A DNA stretch of 64,000 nt from Rhizobium mayense (GTDB lineage Bacteria; Pseudomonadota; Alphaproteobacteria; Rhizobiales; Rhizobiaceae). The notes under the pieces were generated by a model that saw nothing but the letters and a program-made list of their open reading frames with translations, was not told the origin of the DNA and searched no databases. Of the stretch, positions 26,877-36,159 are shown one piece after another (the first letter of the stretch is position 1; each line of letters opens with the position of its first letter). The DNA is taken from contig NZ_JARFYM010000023.1 of NCBI RefSeq assembly GCF_030272705.1, forward strand, positions 40,050 to 104,049, given 5' to 3'. The translations under genes and the position numbers were made by a program.

Positions 26877-29327
26877 TTAGGTGTTGTCGCCTTCCGTGGA
26901 AGTCGCTCCCTTTGCTTGCTCCGTGCTCTTGACGCCCCATTTCCAGCCGCTGATCTGAGGCATGTCATCGCCATGCTCCTCGATGTACTGCCGGTGCTCG
27001 ATCAGCTTCTCGCGGATCCACTGTTTGAAGTAGGCCGCACGAGCGCCGAGCTGCGGCAGCCGATCGATGACGTCTTCCACAAGATGAAAGCGATCGAGCT
27101 GGTTGAGGACGACCATGTCGAACGGCGTCGTGGTCGTTCCCTCTTCCTTGTATCCTCGCACATGCAGATTGTCGTGGTTGGTGCGCCGGTAGGTCAGCCG
27201 GTGGATCAGCCAGGGATATCCATGGAACGCGAAAATGATCGGCTTGTCCTTGGTGAAAAGCGCATCGAAATCGCGATCGGGAAGCCCGTGCGGGTGCTCA
27301 TTCGAAGGCTGCAGCTTCATGAGGTTGACGACGTTGATGACGCGCACCTTCAACTCCGGAATATGCTCGCGGATGAGTTGGACAGCCGCAAGCGTCTCCA
27401 GCGTCGGCACGTCGCCGCAGCATGCCATCACGACGTCGGGCTCCGATCCCCGATCGTTGCTGGCCCACTCCCAAATACCGACACCTTCGGCGCAGTGCTT
27501 GATCGCCTGATCCATTGTCAGCCATTGCGGAGCCGGTTGCTTGCCAGCCACGACGACGTTCACATAGTTGCGGCTGCGCAGGCAATGGTCGGTGACGGAA
27601 AGCAGCGTATTTGCATCTGCCGGCAGATAGACGCGGATGACCTCCGCCTTCTTGTTGACGACGTGATCGATGAACCCGGGATCCTGATGGCTGAACCCGT
27701 TGTGATCCTGCCGCCAGACGTGCGAGCTCAGGAAGTAGTTCAGGGAGGCGATCGGCCGTCGCCACGGAATGTGGCTGCATACCTTCAGCCACTTGGCATG
27801 CTGATTGAACATCGAGTCGATAATGTGGATGAAGGCCTCGTAGCAAGAGAAGAAGCCGTGCCGGCCCGTCAGCAGGTAACCCTCCAGCCAGCCTTGGCAC
27901 TGATGTTCGCTCAGCACCTCCATCACGCGGCCATCGGGCGACAGGCGATCGTCCTCCGGATAGATCTCCGCCATGTAGCAACGGTCGGTGACCTCCAGCA
28001 CGTCCTGCCAGCGGTTGGAGTTGTTCTCGTCAGGGCTGAACAGCCTGAAGTTCTTGCTGTTCATGTTCAGCTTCATGACATCGCGCAGGAACTTGCCCAT
28101 CACGCGGGCGGATTCCGTGGTCACCGATCCGGGGCTCGGCACCGAGACGGCGTAGTCGCGGAAGTCCGGCATCTTCAGATCGTGCAGCAGCAGGCCGCCG
28201 TTTGCATGCGGGTTGTCGCTCATGCGGCGATGACCTGATGGTGCCAACGAGGCAAATTCAGCGCGGAACTTGCCGTTCTCATCGAAGAGTTCTTCGGGCC
28301 TGTATGTTTTCATCCACTGCTGGAGAATCTCGATGTGCTCGGGCTTGTCCATGTCGCCCATCGGAACCTGATGCGCCCGCCAATAGTCTTCGCACTTCTT
28401 CCCGTCGATTTCGCTCGGACAAGTCCACCCCTTGGGGGTGCGGAAGACGATCATGGGCCAAGCCGGACGGCTGACATTCCCCCTGTCTCTGGCCTCTGCC
28501 CAGATTCTCTTGATCTCCGCGACTGCGGTGTCCATGGCCGCGGCAAGCTGCTGCTGCACCTGGTCGGGCTCATGCCCTTCGACGAAGAGGGGGGCATAGC
28601 CCATCCCCTCGAAGAACTTCCTCAGTTCCTCCTTCGGAATACGGGCGAGGAAGCACGGATTGGCGATCTTGTAGCCGTTGAGATGCAAGATCGGCAGCAC
28701 GCATCCGTCGCGCGCGGGATTGAGGAATTTGTTGCTGTGCCATCCCGTGGCGAGCGGCCCTGTTTCCGCCTCACCGTCGCCGACGACGCAAGCGACGATG
28801 AGATCCGGATTGTCGAAGGCTGCGCCGTAAGCGTGGCTCAGGGCATAGCCCAGCTCACCACCTTCATGGATGCTTCCAGGCGTTTCGGGGGCGACGTGGC
28901 TCGGGATGCCGCCGGGGAAACTGAACTGCTTGAACAGCCGCTGCATGCCCTCCACGTTCTGCTCGATATTCGGATAGAATTCGCTGTAGGTCCCTTCCAG
29001 ATAGGCATGCGCGACCAATGACGGTCCACCATGGCCAGGCCCGATCACATAGATCATGTTGAGATCGTCGCGCTTGATCACACGGTTCAGATGCACGTAG
29101 AGCATGTTCAGGCCGGGCGACGTTCCCCAGTGGCCCAGCAGGCGCGGCTTGATGTGCTCGCGTTTCAGCGGCTCCTTGAGCAACGGATTGTTGAGCAAAT
29201 AGATCTGCCCGACCGACAGATAGTTGGATGCCCGCCAGTAGGCGTCCATCCGGCGAAGTTCCTCGGCTGACAGCGGGGTCTTGCCCGAAGCTGTCTCGTT
29301 CATCACTGCGGTTTCCGGTGAAGTCAT
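26877..29327 (-). CDS. Phosphoketolase (xylulose 5-phosphate/fructose 6-phosphate)
   Basis: An 816-residue thiamine-diphosphate enzyme that splits xylulose 5-P or fructose 6-P with phosphate to give acetyl phosphate. Signatures include the N-terminal YLLNNPLLKEPL, HWGTSPGLNMLYVHLNR, GPGHGGPSLVAHAYLEG, the TPP-binding GDGEAETGPLATGWHSNKF and the C-terminal GCGDVPTLE-type block. GGAGG precedes the ATG at 29327. With glycogen phosphorylase nearby it suggests a route from storage glucan to acetyl phosphate under low oxygen or carbon excess; no acetate kinase or phosphotransacetylase is in the window. Confidence 0.95.
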   Translation of the reverse strand: MTSPETAVMNETASGKTPLSAEELRRMDAYWRASNYLSVGQIYLLNNPLLKEPLKREHIKPRLLGHWGTSPGLNMLYVHLNRVIKRDDLNMIYVIGPGHGGPSLVAHAYLEGTYSEFYPNIEQNVEGMQRLFKQFSFPGGIPSHVAPETPGSIHEGGELGYALSHAYGAAFDNPDLIVACVVGDGEAETGPLATGWHSNKFLNPARDGCVLPILHLNGYKIANPCFLARIPKEELRKFFEGMGYAPLFVEGHEPDQVQQQLAAAMDTAVAEIKRIWAEARDRGNVSRPAWPMIVFRTPKGWTCPSEIDGKKCEDYWRAHQVPMGDMDKPEHIEILQQWMKTYRPEELFDENGKFRAEFASLAPSGHRRMSDNPHANGGLLLHDLKMPDFRDYAVSVPSPGSVTTESARVMGKFLRDVMKLNMNSKNFRLFSPDENNSNRWQDVLEVTDRCYMAEIYPEDDRLSPDGRVMEVLSEHQCQGWLEGYLLTGRHGFFSCYEAFIHIIDSMFNQHAKWLKVCSHIPWRRPIASLNYFLSSHVWRQDHNGFSHQDPGFIDHVVNKKAEVIRVYLPADANTLLSVTDHCLRSRNYVNVVVAGKQPAPQWLTMDQAIKHCAEGVGIWEWASNDRGSEPDVVMACCGDVPTLETLAAVQLIREHIPELKVRVINVVNLMKLQPSNEHPHGLPDRDFDALFTKDKPIIFAFHGYPWLIHRLTYRRTNHDNLHVRGYKEEGTTTTPFDMVVLNQLDRFHLVEDVIDRLPQLGARAAYFKQWIREKLIEHRQYIEEHGDDMPQISGWKWGVKSTEQAKGATSTEGDNT

Positions 29328-30434
29328 CTGAGCCTCCCGCTCAAAATGGCGATGCAGAATTTCTCCAGTTTGTTGTCACGCAAGCCAATGCTGTCTCAGC
29401 ATTGTACGACCGTCAGTTTTGCCTGTTCCATCCGAAGGAAGAGGCAGTGGTATTCTCCAGGCTCTCCTTGGAATTAAGGGCGGGCTCGGCTCTATGAGCC
29501 CGTCACCGTTCGCAAAGACTTTTCTTCAAGTCATTATGGGCAGACGCGCACCACTGAGGATGAAGCGAAAGCGCCGGCTCTGTCGTCAGGGTCGAATGCC
29601 AGCTTGGCCATCGACCCAAATGCTCCAATGAAAAATCCGCCTTCGGACCAGGCCGCCCTCACCTACAAACCCAGCTCTTCATCGTCGATGGCAAGAGCCG
29701 CATTCATGGTGATCAGAGATAAACTTGGTAGCCTGTCTGACACCAATGTCAGGTGGCGGTATGACAACCCCTATGTCGCTACAGCTTTAACGAGCGATTT
29801 TATCCAGCTCCCCTCGCAACCCGACGTCAGCCATAAGCAAAAGCTAAACTAAACCTGTTGGAACGGTTCTGCAACTGGTTCCCGCAACATGTTTCCGCGA
29901 TCAGGGGTGGCGCCGAGATTTACGAATGGCCGACAATGCCGATCGATGTCGCCGATCCCGGGAGCCCCTAGGCCGGTCAATTTCTTCCTCGTCTATCCGA
30001 TATCCTGGCCGATCCATTGCCAGGGCTTCGCCGACCCGCTGTTGGTTGCGGAGGAGATCGACTTCTTCAAGCTTGAGGTGAAAATTTATTGCAGTCAATC
30101 ACTGAAGAGGGTGTCTCAAGCAAGGAGCTTGGCAAGAACGGCGAGAATTGTTCCCCTAGCTTGCAATGCTATGACCTGTCTGACGCCTTGCGGAAGACGC
30201 GTTTGCATCCCTCGCCCTTCGAAATTCAGGCGTGCCGCCAACAAATTGCGCGATCCAGAACATAACAAAGCAACAAACCGCCGCAACCTTATTGCGGCTT
30301 TATCGACTATGTTTGGCATCCGGTTCTAGTATCCGCCACCGAGAGTAGGGCACCCAGCGCAAACATCGCTCTTCGACGAACCGGGGGGAGCGGTTGCGAA
30401 CGCGCGCTCCGCCCCTCGTCTTGCTGCGTCCATC
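29328..30434. other. 1.1-kb region with no gene I can support
   Basis: Codon usage and composition differ from the flanking genes. Short open stretches (29604-29852, 29889-30329, and a TTG-started 58-codon frame at 30089-30265) have no recognisable motif. The region may hold eroded coding sequence. A GC-rich imperfect hairpin near 30383-30414 could terminate the SDR transcript arriving from the right. Confidence 0.5.
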
Positions 30435-31217
30435 CTATCGCAACAGGCTCTGGCCGCCGTCGATCCAGACCGGACTACCGGTAACGTGACGCGCCGCGTC
30501 CGAGGCGAGGAAGGTCACGACCTCAGCCACATCCTCGCTCCTGCCGGCCTTGCCACCGGTGATCGGAATATCGCCCTCCGGCCAGATCACCGGAATGCGG
30601 GCCAGGTCCTGGTTGCGCTTGACGGTGCTGTCCGGAATGTTGGTCTCGATGAGGCCGGGGCAGACGGCATTGATGCGAATGCGATGGCGACCGAGCTCCA
30701 GTGCAAGCTGCTGCACCATCGCGACCTGCGCCGCCTTCGAGGCCGTATAGGCGGTCGCGCCGGCCGTCGAGAAGGTGCGCGTGCCGTTGATGGAGGAAAC
30801 CACGACGATCGAGCCACCCCCTGCCGCCTTCAGATGCGGCACGGTGAGGTGCAGCGTCAGATAGGTGCCGCGCAGATTGACGGCGATCGTCTTGTCCCAT
30901 TCGTCCGGCCGGAGATCGTCGATCGGGGCCCAGACGCCATTGATGCCGGCATTGACGACCACGATATCCAGCCGGCCGAAACGATCAATCACCATGTCGA
31001 CGGCTCGGCGCATCTCGGCTTCCTCTGCGACGTCGGCAACGATAGCCGAAGCTTCCCCTCCCCGGCTTTCGATCTCCTCGCGCGTGCGCTCAATCTCGCT
31101 CACGGTGCGGCTGAGGGCGGCAACCTTGGCGCCTTTTGCGGCGAGGTCTAGGGCGCACGCCTTTCCGATTCCCGAGCCCGCTCCCGTTACGAGCGCAACT
31201 TTACCAATCAAATCCAT
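30435..31217 (-). CDS. Short-chain dehydrogenase/reductase
   Basis: A 260-residue classical SDR. The cofactor motif TGAGSGIG sits at residues about 12-19, NAG in VVNAGING, the catalytic Ser in VVVSSING and Tyr-x3-Lys in YTASKAAQ. The DVAE and the ALSR segment at the end of strand 2 suggest NADP(H) may be used. The ATG at 31217 is chosen over upstream starts because the SDR fold begins at once and GGAGG lies 10 nt before. It is divergent from the aldo/keto reductase and likely belongs to the same catabolic island; the substrate is unknown. Confidence 0.9.
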   Translation of the reverse strand: MDLIGKVALVTGAGSGIGKACALDLAAKGAKVAALSRTVSEIERTREEIESRGGEASAIVADVAEEAEMRRAVDMVIDRFGRLDIVVVNAGINGVWAPIDDLRPDEWDKTIAVNLRGTYLTLHLTVPHLKAAGGGSIVVVSSINGTRTFSTAGATAYTASKAAQVAMVQQLALELGRHRIRINAVCPGLIETNIPDSTVKRNQDLARIPVIWPEGDIPITGGKAGRSEDVAEVVTFLASDAARHVTGSPVWIDGGQSLLR

Positions 31218-31412
31218 ATCCCAATTTCCTCCGAGGATCTCCGGCCATGAATCTACAAACAAAGGCTTGCATTAACAAACAAAAAGAGAGATTTTACATA
31301 ACAAAATACAAGCAACCTTGTCGGCGGCGGAGCCGCAACTCGATCCCGTTAGCGTCGACCGCGGCCGCATCGAACACATGAAAGACACCCATTGAACGCA
31401 GGGAGTAGCGAC

Positions 31413-32393
31413 ATGGAATATACGAAACTTGGGAATTCGGGGCTGGAAGTGTCCCGCATCTGCCTTGGATGCATGACCTTTGGCGAGCCCGATCGCGGCA
31501 ACCCGAAATGGACGCTCGTCGAGGAGGAGAGCCGCCCGCTGATCCGCAAGGCGATCGAGATGGGCATCAACTTCTTCGATACGGCAAACATCTATTCCAA
31601 CGGCTCCAGCGAGGAAATCGTCGGCCGCGCGCTGAAAGACTTCGCCAACCGCGACGAGATCGTCCTAGCGACGAAGATCAACTCGCCGCTGCGCGAGGGG
31701 CCGAACGCCAAGGGCCTCTCCCGTAAAGCGATCATGCAGGAAATCGACCATAGCCTGCGTCGGCTCGGCACGGACTATGTCGACCTCTACCAGATCCATC
31801 GCTGGGATCCGGTGACGCCGATCGAAGAGACGCTCGAGGCCCTGACCGACATCATCAAGGCCGGCAAGGTGCGCTATATCGGCGCTTCCTCCATGCATGC
31901 CTGGAAGTTCGCCAAGTCCCTCTATCTGTCCGATCGGAAAGGTTGGGCACGCTTCATTTCGATGCAGAACCACTACAACCTGCTCAACCGGGAGGAAGAG
32001 CGCGAAATGGTGCCGCTTTGCGCCGCCGAGGGCGTCGGCCTCATCCCGTGGAGCCCGCTGGCGCGTGGTCTGCTCGCGCGCGAGGAAGGCCACGAGTCGC
32101 TGCGCAAGGGCACCGACATTCTCCGGCCGGTACTCTATGGAGACACCGAGGAGGCGGATGCAAAAGTGATCAATGCGGTCGCAAACGTCGCCCGGCGTCA
32201 TGACGTGCCGCGCGCGCGCATCGCGATTGCCTGGCTGCTCTCCAATCCCGCAGTCGCCGCGCCGATTGTGGGCGTCAGCCGCGAAAGCCAGATCATCGAC
32301 GCCGTCGAGGCAGTGTCAATCCGCCTGACGGCGGAGGACATCAAGGAACTGACCGAACATTACGTGCCGCACAAAATCATGGGCTTCGAATAA
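31413..32393 (+). CDS. Aldo/keto reductase
   Basis: A 326-residue NAD(P)H-dependent TIM-barrel oxidoreductase. The catalytic tetrad is present: Asp and Tyr in FFDTANIYSNG, Lys in LATKINSP, His in YQIHRWDP. The C-terminal cofactor-binding part has SRESQIIDAVEA. The N-terminus (MEYTKLGNSGLEVSRICLGCMTFG, in part) is of the YajO/AKR11-like group that reduces sugars or aldehydes. The ATG at 31413 follows GGGAG. A strong hairpin follows the stop, so it is probably transcribed alone, divergently from the SDR. Confidence 0.9.
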   Translation: MEYTKLGNSGLEVSRICLGCMTFGEPDRGNPKWTLVEEESRPLIRKAIEMGINFFDTANIYSNGSSEEIVGRALKDFANRDEIVLATKINSPLREGPNAKGLSRKAIMQEIDHSLRRLGTDYVDLYQIHRWDPVTPIEETLEALTDIIKAGKVRYIGASSMHAWKFAKSLYLSDRKGWARFISMQNHYNLLNREEEREMVPLCAAEGVGLIPWSPLARGLLAREEGHESLRKGTDILRPVLYGDTEEADAKVINAVANVARRHDVPRARIAIAWLLSNPAVAAPIVGVSRESQIIDAVEAVSIRLTAEDIKELTEHYVPHKIMGFE

Positions 32394-32402
32394 AGCTTCT
32401 CT

Positions 32403-32429
32403 ATCGGGCGGCGATCAGCGCCGCCCGAT
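32403..32429. terminator. Terminator-like hairpin after the aldo/keto reductase gene
   Basis: Perfect 10-bp inverted repeat (ATCGGGCGGC at 32403-32412, GCCGCCCGAT at 32420-32429) with a 7-nt loop, 10 bp after the stop codon. No clear U-tract follows. Confidence 0.65.
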
Positions 32430-32459
32430 GCCACAAGCGACGCGAGGTGGGATTTCAAG

Positions 32460-32825
32460 GTGATCATTACGCAGGTAAAGTGCGCCGATCCCTGTGACGC
32501 CGGTGGCACGACCGAGCCCAAGCGGATGGCGGAATATGCCGAAATTCACGGTCTTCTCTTTGCACCGCATGGAACGGCCAACGGGCTGCTCGGACTTGCC
32601 ACGCCGGTGCAGGTCAGCTGCACGCTGCCGTAGAACTAGATCGCCTTCGAGCTGCCCGTCAGCGAGCCGGAATGGTGGTATGACATCCTGGAAGACCTGC
32701 CCAAGCCGATCGTCCCCGACGGCTTCATCGAGGTCTGGGATAGGCCAAGCATGGGCGTCGATTTCATCCTAGAAAAAGCCGCGGCCCATCTGGCGGAGGG
32801 AGACCGCGGCTTCTTTGAGAACTAG
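32460..32825 (+). pseudogene. Broken mandelate racemase/enolase-superfamily gene, C-terminal remnant
   Basis: The frame from 32460 encodes the last ~120 residues of an enolase-superfamily enzyme: DAGGTTEPKRMAEYAEIHG, LLFAPHGTANG with the strand-7 His, then FELPVSEPEWWYDI and a terminal GFIEVWDRPSMGVDF. The N-terminal domain and most of the barrel are missing. Two TAG codons interrupt it at about 32631 and 32637, where relatives usually have Gln-Asn-Tyr, so each is a one-base change. It is a decayed paralogue, not of the intact dehydratase next door, whose C-terminus differs. It sits tail-to-tail with the RraA-like gene. Confidence 0.78.
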
Positions 32826-32843
32826 GCGGCTTTACCGGCTGCT

Positions 32844-33593
32844 CTAGCTCTCGTGGGTCGACGGCTGCAGCTTGCGCCAGGCCTCGTATTCCTCCCGCGC
32901 ATCATCGTGGAGGGGGTAGTAGCGCTTCAACTCGCCGCCGGCGAGCAACTTCTCCTTGGAGAAGCCTTCCCACTCGTGATGGGTCGAGGCGCGCTTGATG
33001 AGTTCGGGCGCATATTTCACCGGCACGACGACTGCGCCGTCGTCGTCGGCGACGATGATGTCGCCGGGCATGACGAACACGCCGCCGCAAGCGATCGGCA
33101 CGTTCACGCCCCAGGGCATGATGTCGGTCTGGGTATGGAAATTCGGCGTCAATCCGCGAATCCAGAGGCCGAGATCGAGATGCTTGGCATTCGGATAGTC
33201 GCGCAGGCAGCCATCGATGACGACGCCGGCGCCACCTTTCCCCTTGAAATAGGTCAGCATCATCTCACCGAAGATACCGCTCCGCATGTCGCCGCGCGCA
33301 TCGACGACGACAATGTCGCCGGGCTTGGTGTGATAGAGGACATGGCGGTGAAGCTGCTTCTCCGGCTCGGCATATTCGTCGTCGCCATAGTAATCCTCCC
33401 GCTTAGGCACGAACTGCAGCGTCAGCGCCGGGCCGCAGATGACCGCGCCCTCGCGACGCGATACCGGGCCGCAGATATGGGAATTGCGGATACCCATCTT
33501 ATTGAGCTGGCTGCTTGCGGTCGCCGCGCCGATTTTGCGGATGGCATCGATCCATTCGCGCGGCGGGCGGGTGATGTCCTGCGTCTCGATCAT
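32844..33593 (-). CDS. RraA-like aldolase/dimethylmenaquinone methyltransferase family protein
   Basis: A 249-residue member of the RraA-like superfamily. The block GAGVVIDGCLRDYPNAKHL carries the Arg and Asp that bind substrate and Mg2+ in the class II aldolases (HMG/CHA aldolase, DlgD-like); GDIVVVDARGDMRSGIFGEMM is the other conserved loop. It is about 90 residues longer than the RNase E regulator RraA, which fits the aldolase group better. Its ATG overlaps the dehydratase stop as ATGA (33590-33593), so the two are translationally coupled and probably act in sequence on a keto-deoxy sugar acid. Confidence 0.85.
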   Translation of the reverse strand: MIETQDITRPPREWIDAIRKIGAATASSQLNKMGIRNSHICGPVSRREGAVICGPALTLQFVPKREDYYGDDEYAEPEKQLHRHVLYHTKPGDIVVVDARGDMRSGIFGEMMLTYFKGKGGAGVVIDGCLRDYPNAKHLDLGLWIRGLTPNFHTQTDIMPWGVNVPIACGGVFVMPGDIIVADDDGAVVVPVKYAPELIKRASTHHEWEGFSKEKLLAGGELKRYYPLHDDAREEYEAWRKLQPSTHES

Positions 33594-34957
33594 TGGTGAG
33601 TTCCGTTTGCTTTCTGTCTGATCAGTTGCGTTTGATAGCGCGGAGGATCGACGCGCTCGAAACCGGCCTTGCGCTTGTTCCAGGCTTCGGTCGGCTGGAA
33701 GAGCGTTCCGGGCTCGCGAAGATTTGCCTCGACGGCCTCGAGATTGAGATCGAGGCCGAGCCCTGGAAGCTCCGGCACGTTCACATAGCCATCCGTCATG
33801 TAATCCCGGTCGAGGCCCGTCACGAGCTCCTCCCAAAAGGGTACGTCGAGCCCGTGATGCTCCACGGCGATCAGGCTGTTGATTGCCGCGCCGCAATGCA
33901 CATTCGCCATGAAGGCGATCGGCGAGCAGCAGCTATGAAGCGCGCTCGGCAGTCCATAGGATGCACCGTAATCGGCAATGCGCTTGGTCTCCAGCATGCC
34001 TCCGGCACTCAGAAGGTCGGGATGCAGGATATCGAAGGCCTTGGTTTCGATGGCTTCGCGGAAGCCGTCGACGAGATAGAGGTCTTCGCCGCCGGCAACC
34101 GGAGTCAACAATGCATCCGCTACCTTCTTATGACCCTTGATATCGTGCCAGAGCACCGGATCTTCGATCCAGGCGAGATTGAAGGGCTCAAGCGCCTTGC
34201 CGATGCGGATCGCCTCGTCGGCCGTCACATAGCCTTCGCCGAAATGATCGACGCAGAGCGAAATGTCGTTGCCGACTTCGGCGCGCACGGCACGAACGAT
34301 CTCGACGGCCGTCTCGATGCCTTTTTCCGATATCTTGGCGCCGCGCCCGGAACCGGGCGTACGGGTCGACCGGCCGAGATCGTATTCATGTCTGGTCGCC
34401 GAGCCGATCAACGCGCCGTCGGTCGTCTCGAAAAGCTTAGGGGGAAGATCGAACTTGATGAAGGTCAGCCCCATGTCCGCCCGCGCCCGCACGGCCTTGG
34501 CGTAGGCCTCCGGCGTGAGTTTCTCCGGCGCCGGCGTGTCGCCATAGATACGGACCTGATCGCGATACTTGCCGCCGAAGAACTGGTAGCAGGGAACGCC
34601 GTAGATCTTGCCGACCAGATCCCAGAGCGCAATCTCGATACCGGAGATGCCGCCGCCCTCCCGCCCATCGCCGCCATAGAGGCGCAGTGCGTTGAAGATC
34701 ATGTCGACATTGCAAGGGTTCTGGCCAAGCAGGAAATGTTTCAGGCGCAGGGCGCTTTCCGGATGCCCGCCGTCACGAACCTCACCGAGACCATAGACGC
34801 CTTGATTGGTGTCGATCCGGATCAGCGGGTAATAGCAGATGCCCGTGACGACGGCGATGCGCATATCGGTGATCCGCAGGTCGGCCGGCCGCGAATGCGT
34901 CCGCACCGCGTTTTCGACGGCCTCGATAGCCATTGCCGCTTTCATATGTTCCGTCAC
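33590..34957 (-). CDS. Enolase-superfamily sugar-acid dehydratase
   Basis: A 455-residue enolase-superfamily enzyme. Metal ligands are the Asp of CVDHFGEG, Glu of AWIEDPVLW and Glu of VAGGEDLYL; a His-Asp dyad is suggested by FDILHPDLLSAGG and PSALHSCCSP, and the strand-2 Lys is in TFIKFDLPP. It is longer than the usual ~400 residues because of an insert at about residues 175-205. GTG at 34957 is the best start: AGGAG lies 8 nt upstream, whereas the ATGs at 34945 and 34933 have weaker sites. It is followed by the coupled RraA-like gene and preceded by the ABC importer genes. Substrate unknown. Confidence 0.85.
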   Translation of the reverse strand: MTEHMKAAMAIEAVENAVRTHSRPADLRITDMRIAVVTGICYYPLIRIDTNQGVYGLGEVRDGGHPESALRLKHFLLGQNPCNVDMIFNALRLYGGDGREGGGISGIEIALWDLVGKIYGVPCYQFFGGKYRDQVRIYGDTPAPEKLTPEAYAKAVRARADMGLTFIKFDLPPKLFETTDGALIGSATRHEYDLGRSTRTPGSGRGAKISEKGIETAVEIVRAVRAEVGNDISLCVDHFGEGYVTADEAIRIGKALEPFNLAWIEDPVLWHDIKGHKKVADALLTPVAGGEDLYLVDGFREAIETKAFDILHPDLLSAGGMLETKRIADYGASYGLPSALHSCCSPIAFMANVHCGAAINSLIAVEHHGLDVPFWEELVTGLDRDYMTDGYVNVPELPGLGLDLNLEAVEANLREPGTLFQPTEAWNKRKAGFERVDPPRYQTQLIRQKANGTHQ

Positions 34958-35018
34958 GTTGTCGTCTCCTGTCGTAAAGCCGGGCAATCCCGCGGCTCGA
35001 TAAACTGCCTGTCGTCCG

Positions 35019-36095
35019 TCATGCCGCGTTCAGCCGGGCGCCGGATGCTTTGTCGAAAACATGGATGAGATCGGGCGCAATGGTCGCCTCGAAGGTCTCG
35101 CCGGCATTGACTGTCTTTTCGCCATCGATGACGGCAACGATGTCGCGCCCCCCGAGATCGAAGGTCACATGCGTCAGCGCGCCGGTCGGCTCGACGAAAC
35201 GCGCGGGTCCCGAAAGGCGTGTGCCGTTGCCCCGTCGCGCCAAGTGCTCCGGGCGGAGGCCGAGCGTGATCGGCTGTCCGTCCTCGATGCGGGCGCCGGC
35301 AAAGCGGATCGCTTCGCCATGGGGAAGCCGGGCGAAGGCACCGCCCGCATCGGTCGCGCCGACCGCATCGACGAAGTTCATCGCAGGAGTTCCGATGAAA
35401 CCGGCGACGAAGAGGTTGGCCGGCTTGCGATAGAGTTCCATAGGATGCCCCTGTTGCTCGATACGCCCGCCGTGCATGACGACGATATGATCGGCGAGCG
35501 TCATGGCTTCGATCTGGTCATGCGTGACGTATATCGCGGTCGTGCGCACCTTCTGGTGCAAGAGCTTGATTTCCGCGCGCATCTGCACGCGCAGCTTCGC
35601 ATCCAGATTGGAGAGCGGCTCGTCGAAGAGAAAGACCTGCGGGTTGCGCACGACAGCGCGGCCCATGGCCACGCGCTGACGCTGACCGCCGGAAAGCTGG
35701 GATGGCTTGCGTCCAAGCAAGGGCGTCAGGCTTAGCATGCGGGCGGCTTCGTTGACCCGCGCATCGATCTCGGCCGCCGGTTTCCTCGCGAGCTTCATGT
35801 TGAAGCCCATGTTCTCGGCGACGGTCATATGCGGATAGAGCGCATAGTTTTGAAAGACCATCGCGATGTTGCGCTCGCGCGGCGTAAGGTCGTTCACCAG
35901 CCTGCCGCCGATGGCGATATCGCCGCCGGTCGTCTCCTCCAGCCCCGCAATCATCCGCAAGAGCGTGGATTTCCCGCAGCCGGAAGGGCCGACGAGGGCG
36001 ACAAAGGCCCCGTCCTCGATCTTCAGGTCGAGGTCGTGGATCACGGGCAGCGCCCCGAACGATTTCTTGACACCAGTAAGCTGAACCGACGCCAT
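35019..36095 (-). CDS. Sugar ABC transporter ATPase (MalK/UgpC type)
   Basis: A 358-residue ATPase. Walker A is GPSGCGKST, the Q-loop VFQNYALYPHM, signature LSGGQRQRVAMGRA, Walker B VFLFDEPLSNLD and the switch His in YVTHDQIEAMT. The C-terminal ~120 residues form the TOBE/regulatory domain seen in MalK and UgpC. ATG at 36095 (MASVQLTGV) is preferred, with GGAG upstream. It closes the importer operon that reads permease, permease, binding protein, ATPase. Confidence 0.93.
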   Translation of the reverse strand: MASVQLTGVKKSFGALPVIHDLDLKIEDGAFVALVGPSGCGKSTLLRMIAGLEETTGGDIAIGGRLVNDLTPRERNIAMVFQNYALYPHMTVAENMGFNMKLARKPAAEIDARVNEAARMLSLTPLLGRKPSQLSGGQRQRVAMGRAVVRNPQVFLFDEPLSNLDAKLRVQMRAEIKLLHQKVRTTAIYVTHDQIEAMTLADHIVVMHGGRIEQQGHPMELYRKPANLFVAGFIGTPAMNFVDAVGATDAGGAFARLPHGEAIRFAGARIEDGQPITLGLRPEHLARRGNGTRLSGPARFVEPTGALTHVTFDLGGRDIVAVIDGEKTVNAGETFEATIAPDLIHVFDKASGARLNAA

Positions 36096-36159
36096 ATGTC
36101 TTGTCTCCATCTTTCTTATCGGCCGGGCACCGCGAGGACGCCCGGCCGGGGATCGGTGA

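Noticed and set aside
26745..28238. A 497-codon plus-strand frame opposite phosphoketolase
   Set aside because: It is a shadow of the well-conserved phosphoketolase gene, with no motif and no ribosome site.
30089..30265. A TTG-started 58-codon frame with protein-like composition
   Set aside because: The ribosome site is poorly placed and no family is recognised; kept only as a note in the gap entry.
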